From Streptomyces mexicanus (lineage in GTDB: Bacteria > Actinomycetota > Actinomycetes > Streptomycetales > Streptomycetaceae), in assembly GCF_902506575.1 (NCBI RefSeq), contig NZ_LR732544.1:2989103-3023034 (forward strand): DNA of 33,932 bases, in the 5' to 3' direction. Positions 31,988 through 33,932 of the stretch are shown in pieces; positions within the stretch are counted from its first letter, which is position 1; the number at the start of each line of letters is the position of its first letter. The notes beneath the pieces are model-generated. The model saw only the letters and a program-made list of their open reading frames with translations. It did no database searches and was not told the origin of the DNA. Made by a program: the position numbers and the translations under genes.

Positions 31988-33466
31988 CTAACGGTGGGCC
32001 GGGGCCGGTTCGGGGGCGAGGTCGGGGGTACGTCCGGCCAGCCGGGCCCGCCACACGGCGAGGACGGCCTCGTCGGTGGGCCGGGTGGCCAGGGAGCCGG
32101 CGACGTAGGCGACCAGGGAGGCCAGCAGCCCGTAGTAGACGGGCTCGTTGGCGAGGACGCCGTAACCGATCATCAGGCCGATGACGGCGAGGCCGCCGAC
32201 GGCGACGGAGGCGAGCGCGCCCTGCGCGGTGCCGCGCTTCCACAGCAACCCGCCGAGGATCGGCACGAGCAGCCCGCCGACGAGCAGGTTGTAGGCCACG
32301 GTCAGCGCCTCGACGACGTCGTTGAGCGCGATGGCGGTGCCGATCACCGCGACCCCCATGACCAGGATGAAGGCGCGGTTGCCCTGGACCTCGTCGTGCG
32401 CGTCGCCGTCGGTGTCCGTCCCGTCGGTGCGGCGCACCGCGCCGCGCAGCCGCGACCAGATGTCGTTGTTGGCGACGGTGGCGCAGGCGATGAGCGCGCC
32501 GGAGGAGGTGGACATCACCGCGGCGAGCGCGGCGGCCAGCACCAGGCCGCGCACGCCGACGGGCAGTTCGGCCTTGACGATGGTGGCGAAGGCGTCGTCG
32601 GCGCTGCCCAGGTGCGGGTAGAGCACCTTGGCGGCGGTGCCGATGACGGCGCCGGCCAGCGCGTAGACCAGGCAGTAGGTGCCGGCGACGGTGCCGCCGA
32701 TGCGGGCGACCCTGTCGCTGCGCGCGGTGAACACCCGCTGCCAGATGTCCTGGCCGATGAGCATGCCGAAGGTGTAGATCAGCACATAGGTGAAGATCGT
32801 CTCGCCGCCGATGCCCAGCGGGTCGAAGTAGGAGGTCGGCAGCTTGGCCTCCATCGCGCCGAAGCCCCCCGCCTTGATCACGGCCACGGGCAGCAGCAGG
32901 AGCAGCACGCCGATGGTCTTGACCACGAACTGCACCATGTCGGTCAGCGTGATGGACCACATGCCGCCCAGGGTGGAGTACGCGACGACGATCGCGCCAC
33001 CGATGACGATGGCGACCGTGCGGTTCAGGTCGAACAGGACGTCGAAGATGGTGGCGTAGGCGATGGTGGAGGTCACGGCGAGCATGAGGGTGTAGGCCCA
33101 CATGACGATGCCGGAGATGAGGCCCGCCTTGCCGCCGTAGCGCAGGTCGAGCATCTCGGAGACGGTGTAGACCTTCAGCCGGGCGATGCGGGCCGAGAAG
33201 AAGACCGACAGGGCGAGGATGCCCAGGCCGATGGTGAACACCATCCACGCGCCGGACAGGCCGTACTGGTAGCCGAGGCCGACGCCGCCGATGGTGGAGG
33301 CGCCGCCGAGGACGATCGCCGCCATGGTGCCGGAGTACATCGCGGGTCCCAGGCGGCGGCCCGCCACCAGGAACTCGCTCTTGGACTTGGCGCGGCGCAT
33401 GCCCCACCAGCCCATGGCCAGCATGCCGGCCAGATAGACGACGATCACTGCGTAGTCGACGGCCAT
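31988..33466 (-). CDS. Sodium:solute symporter (SSF family)
   Basis: A 492-residue secondary transporter of the SSS/SLC5 fold with about 13 membrane segments. It starts AVDYAVIVVYLAGMLAMGWW and has the family segments GGASTIGGVGLGYQYGLSGAW, YSTLGGMWSITLTDMVQFVVK (the SSF signature region), and AAALAAVMSTSSGALIACATV with the Ser/Thr residues of the sodium site. A charged insertion (RRTDGTDTDGDAHDE, about 370-385) lies in a loop. ATG at 33466 has GGAGGG 3 nt upstream on the minus strand. As first gene of the operon it most likely imports the substrate of the ureohydrolase, perhaps a guanidino acid. Its mRNA leader (~119 nt) is highly structured. Confidence 0.92.
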   Translation of the reverse strand: MAVDYAVIVVYLAGMLAMGWWGMRRAKSKSEFLVAGRRLGPAMYSGTMAAIVLGGASTIGGVGLGYQYGLSGAWMVFTIGLGILALSVFFSARIARLKVYTVSEMLDLRYGGKAGLISGIVMWAYTLMLAVTSTIAYATIFDVLFDLNRTVAIVIGGAIVVAYSTLGGMWSITLTDMVQFVVKTIGVLLLLLPVAVIKAGGFGAMEAKLPTSYFDPLGIGGETIFTYVLIYTFGMLIGQDIWQRVFTARSDRVARIGGTVAGTYCLVYALAGAVIGTAAKVLYPHLGSADDAFATIVKAELPVGVRGLVLAAALAAVMSTSSGALIACATVANNDIWSRLRGAVRRTDGTDTDGDAHDEVQGNRAFILVMGVAVIGTAIALNDVVEALTVAYNLLVGGLLVPILGGLLWKRGTAQGALASVAVGGLAVIGLMIGYGVLANEPVYYGLLASLVAYVAGSLATRPTDEAVLAVWRARLAGRTPDLAPEPAPAHR

Positions 33467-33507
33467 GGGCCCTCCTTCGCGCACCTCGGTGGCGTGTCGT
33501 GCAGAAA

Positions 33508-33566
33508 CGGGTGGATGTCCTGCCGGGAGCAGGGACCCGGCAGCGCCTCGCGGGGACATCCGCCCG
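33508..33566 (-). promoter_or_regulatory. Structured 5' leader of the symporter mRNA
   Basis: A nested structure: an outer 13-bp stem (33508-33520 with 33554-33566, one mismatch) encloses a perfect 8-bp hairpin (CTGCCGGG 33520-33527 with CCCGGCAG 33536-33543, loop 8 nt). It lies between the predicted promoter and the symporter start. It could be a cis-acting RNA element or an attenuator; no known riboswitch class is recognised. Confidence 0.6.
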
Positions 33567-33591
33567 TACCCGCGGCTGCCGGTCTGGACTG

Positions 33592-33620
33592 ACATTAGGT
33601 GGCCGAAAAGCGACTGCGAA
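33592..33620 (-). promoter_or_regulatory. Probable promoter of the symporter operon
   Basis: On the minus strand TTCGCA (33615-33620) and TAATGT (33592-33597) are 17 bp apart. This would start the transcript near 33585, leaving a leader of about 119 nt. Confidence 0.45.
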
Positions 33621-33668
33621 GTGTACGTTTCATCCATTCCCTGCTGCCGGAATGAAGAAAGTGCACAC
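33621..33668. promoter_or_regulatory. Long imperfect inverted repeat abutting the divergent start codon
   Basis: Two 20-nt arms (33621-33640 and 33649-33668) match at 14 of 20 positions around an 8-nt centre, with perfect ends CATTCC/GGAATG and GTGTAC/GTGCAC-like outer blocks. It touches both the symporter promoter and the ATG at 33669, so it is a candidate operator for a divergent regulator. Confidence 0.5.
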
Positions 33669-33932
33669 ATGCCGGACGCGCAGACCCCCTCCGCCCCGGC
33701 CGCCGACATCGCAGACTCCGCCCTACTCGACCACCTACCTCCCCGCATTGCCCCCCTCCCTCCTCCCCTCGAAGCCCCGCCCCCCTCCCCCCCCCCCCCC
33801 CCCCCCCGCCCCCCCCCCCGGCCCCCCCCGCCCCGCCCCCCCCCCCCCCCCCCCCCACCCGCTCCCGCCCCGCGACCTCCGCCCCCCTCCCGCCGCGCCC
33901 CCGCGCCCCACCGCGTGCCGCGTCCCCCACGA
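33669..33932 (+). CDS. Truncated reading frame at the right edge, unidentified
   Basis: From ATG 33669 the frame stays open to the window end (88 codons). The first ~30 residues (MPDAQTPSAPAADIADSALL...) look like a plausible disordered N-terminus, and the position opposite an SSF operon suits a transcriptional regulator. From about 33772 the sequence becomes almost pure C and encodes only Pro with a few Arg and Ala, which is probably bad sequence. No Shine-Dalgarno is strong (GAAGAAAG only). No function can be assigned. Confidence 0.35.
   Translation, partial: MPDAQTPSAPAADIADSALLDHLPPRIAPLPPPLEAPPPSPPPPPPRPPPRPPPPRPPPPPPPPAPAPRPPPPSRRAPAPHRVPRPPR
33772..33932. other. Poly-C low-complexity contig end
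   Basis: The last ~160 nt are dominated by C on the plus strand, with uninterrupted C-runs of about 20 near 33787 and 33836 and very few G. This is unlike normal streptomycete DNA, where G and C alternate. It most likely reflects low-quality or artefactual sequence at a contig edge. Confidence 0.75.

Noticed and set aside
33508..33566. Guanidine riboswitch in the symporter leader
   Set aside because: The ureohydrolase operon made this tempting, but the hairpin loop has no ACGR motif, there are not two matching stem-loops, and I cannot see the ykkC conserved blocks.
31994..33592. Long open frame antisense to the symporter, and a plus-strand frame antisense to the ThDP and ureohydrolase genes
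   Set aside because: Asp/Gly/His-rich shadow translations without motifs; the minus-strand genes carry all family signatures.

Overview
The window is chromosomal DNA of a high-GC actinomycete, almost certainly a Streptomyces. Third codon positions are nearly all G or C, GTG starts are frequent, and genes are chained by ATGA or GTGA overlaps. Typical streptomycete genes are present: a secreted S37 (PS-10) peptidase, a Tat-exported GH3 glycosidase and a DUF993 protein. Both ends cut through genes. No rRNA, tRNA, insertion sequence, prophage or CRISPR array was seen.

Layout. (1) 1-4821: ribose operon rbsA (5' truncated), an rbsC-rbsB fusion, rbsK and rbsD, closed by a strong hairpin. (2) 4906-7195: two tandem imine-reductase-like genes diverging from an HxlR regulator, with palindromic operators between them. 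(3) 7520-12570: an operon read leftward (Gfo/Idh/MocA dehydrogenase, DUF993 aldolase-like protein, TIM-barrel isomerase, hypothetical) diverging from a LacI regulator. It looks like a carbohydrate-breakdown unit of unknown substrate. (4) 12625-18253: a mixed stretch with two GNAT acetyltransferases, an orphan SLOG-fold protein, a MarR-GNAT fusion, another TIM-barrel isomerase and dihydrolipoyl dehydrogenase. (5) 18758-29154: mostly envelope and exported functions: GH3 beta-N-acetylglucosaminidase, a lipoprotein with an internal repeat, an S37 peptidase, a small secreted protein, a fused full-length ABC exporter, a beta-lactamase-like exported serine hydrolase, and an unknown protein. (6) 29259-33466: an operon read leftward of a sodium:solute symporter, an agmatinase/guanidinobutyrase-type ureohydrolase and a ThDP decarboxylase-like enzyme, diverging from a truncated reading frame at the right end.

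How the genes work together. The ribose genes take up, anomerise and phosphorylate ribose. The LacI-linked operon has the components to oxidise, cleave and isomerise a sugar or sugar derivative. The symporter, ureohydrolase and ThDP enzyme fit guanidino-compound use. The ThDP enzyme plus ureohydrolase pair matches two steps of the arginine transaminase pathway (2-ketoarginine decarboxylase, AruI; guanidinobutyrase, GbuA), although its transaminase and aldehyde dehydrogenase are not here.

The most interesting structural signals are non-coding. Three short tandem duplications (41, 24 and 41 nt) lie at or just after gene 3' ends, and two of them include the stop codon. A four-copy 24-nt repeat lies in the LacI divergent promoter. 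One hairpin arm can pair with three alternative partners upstream of the GH3 gene. The symporter mRNA has a structured leader. The last ~160 nt are almost pure C and are probably a low-quality contig end.
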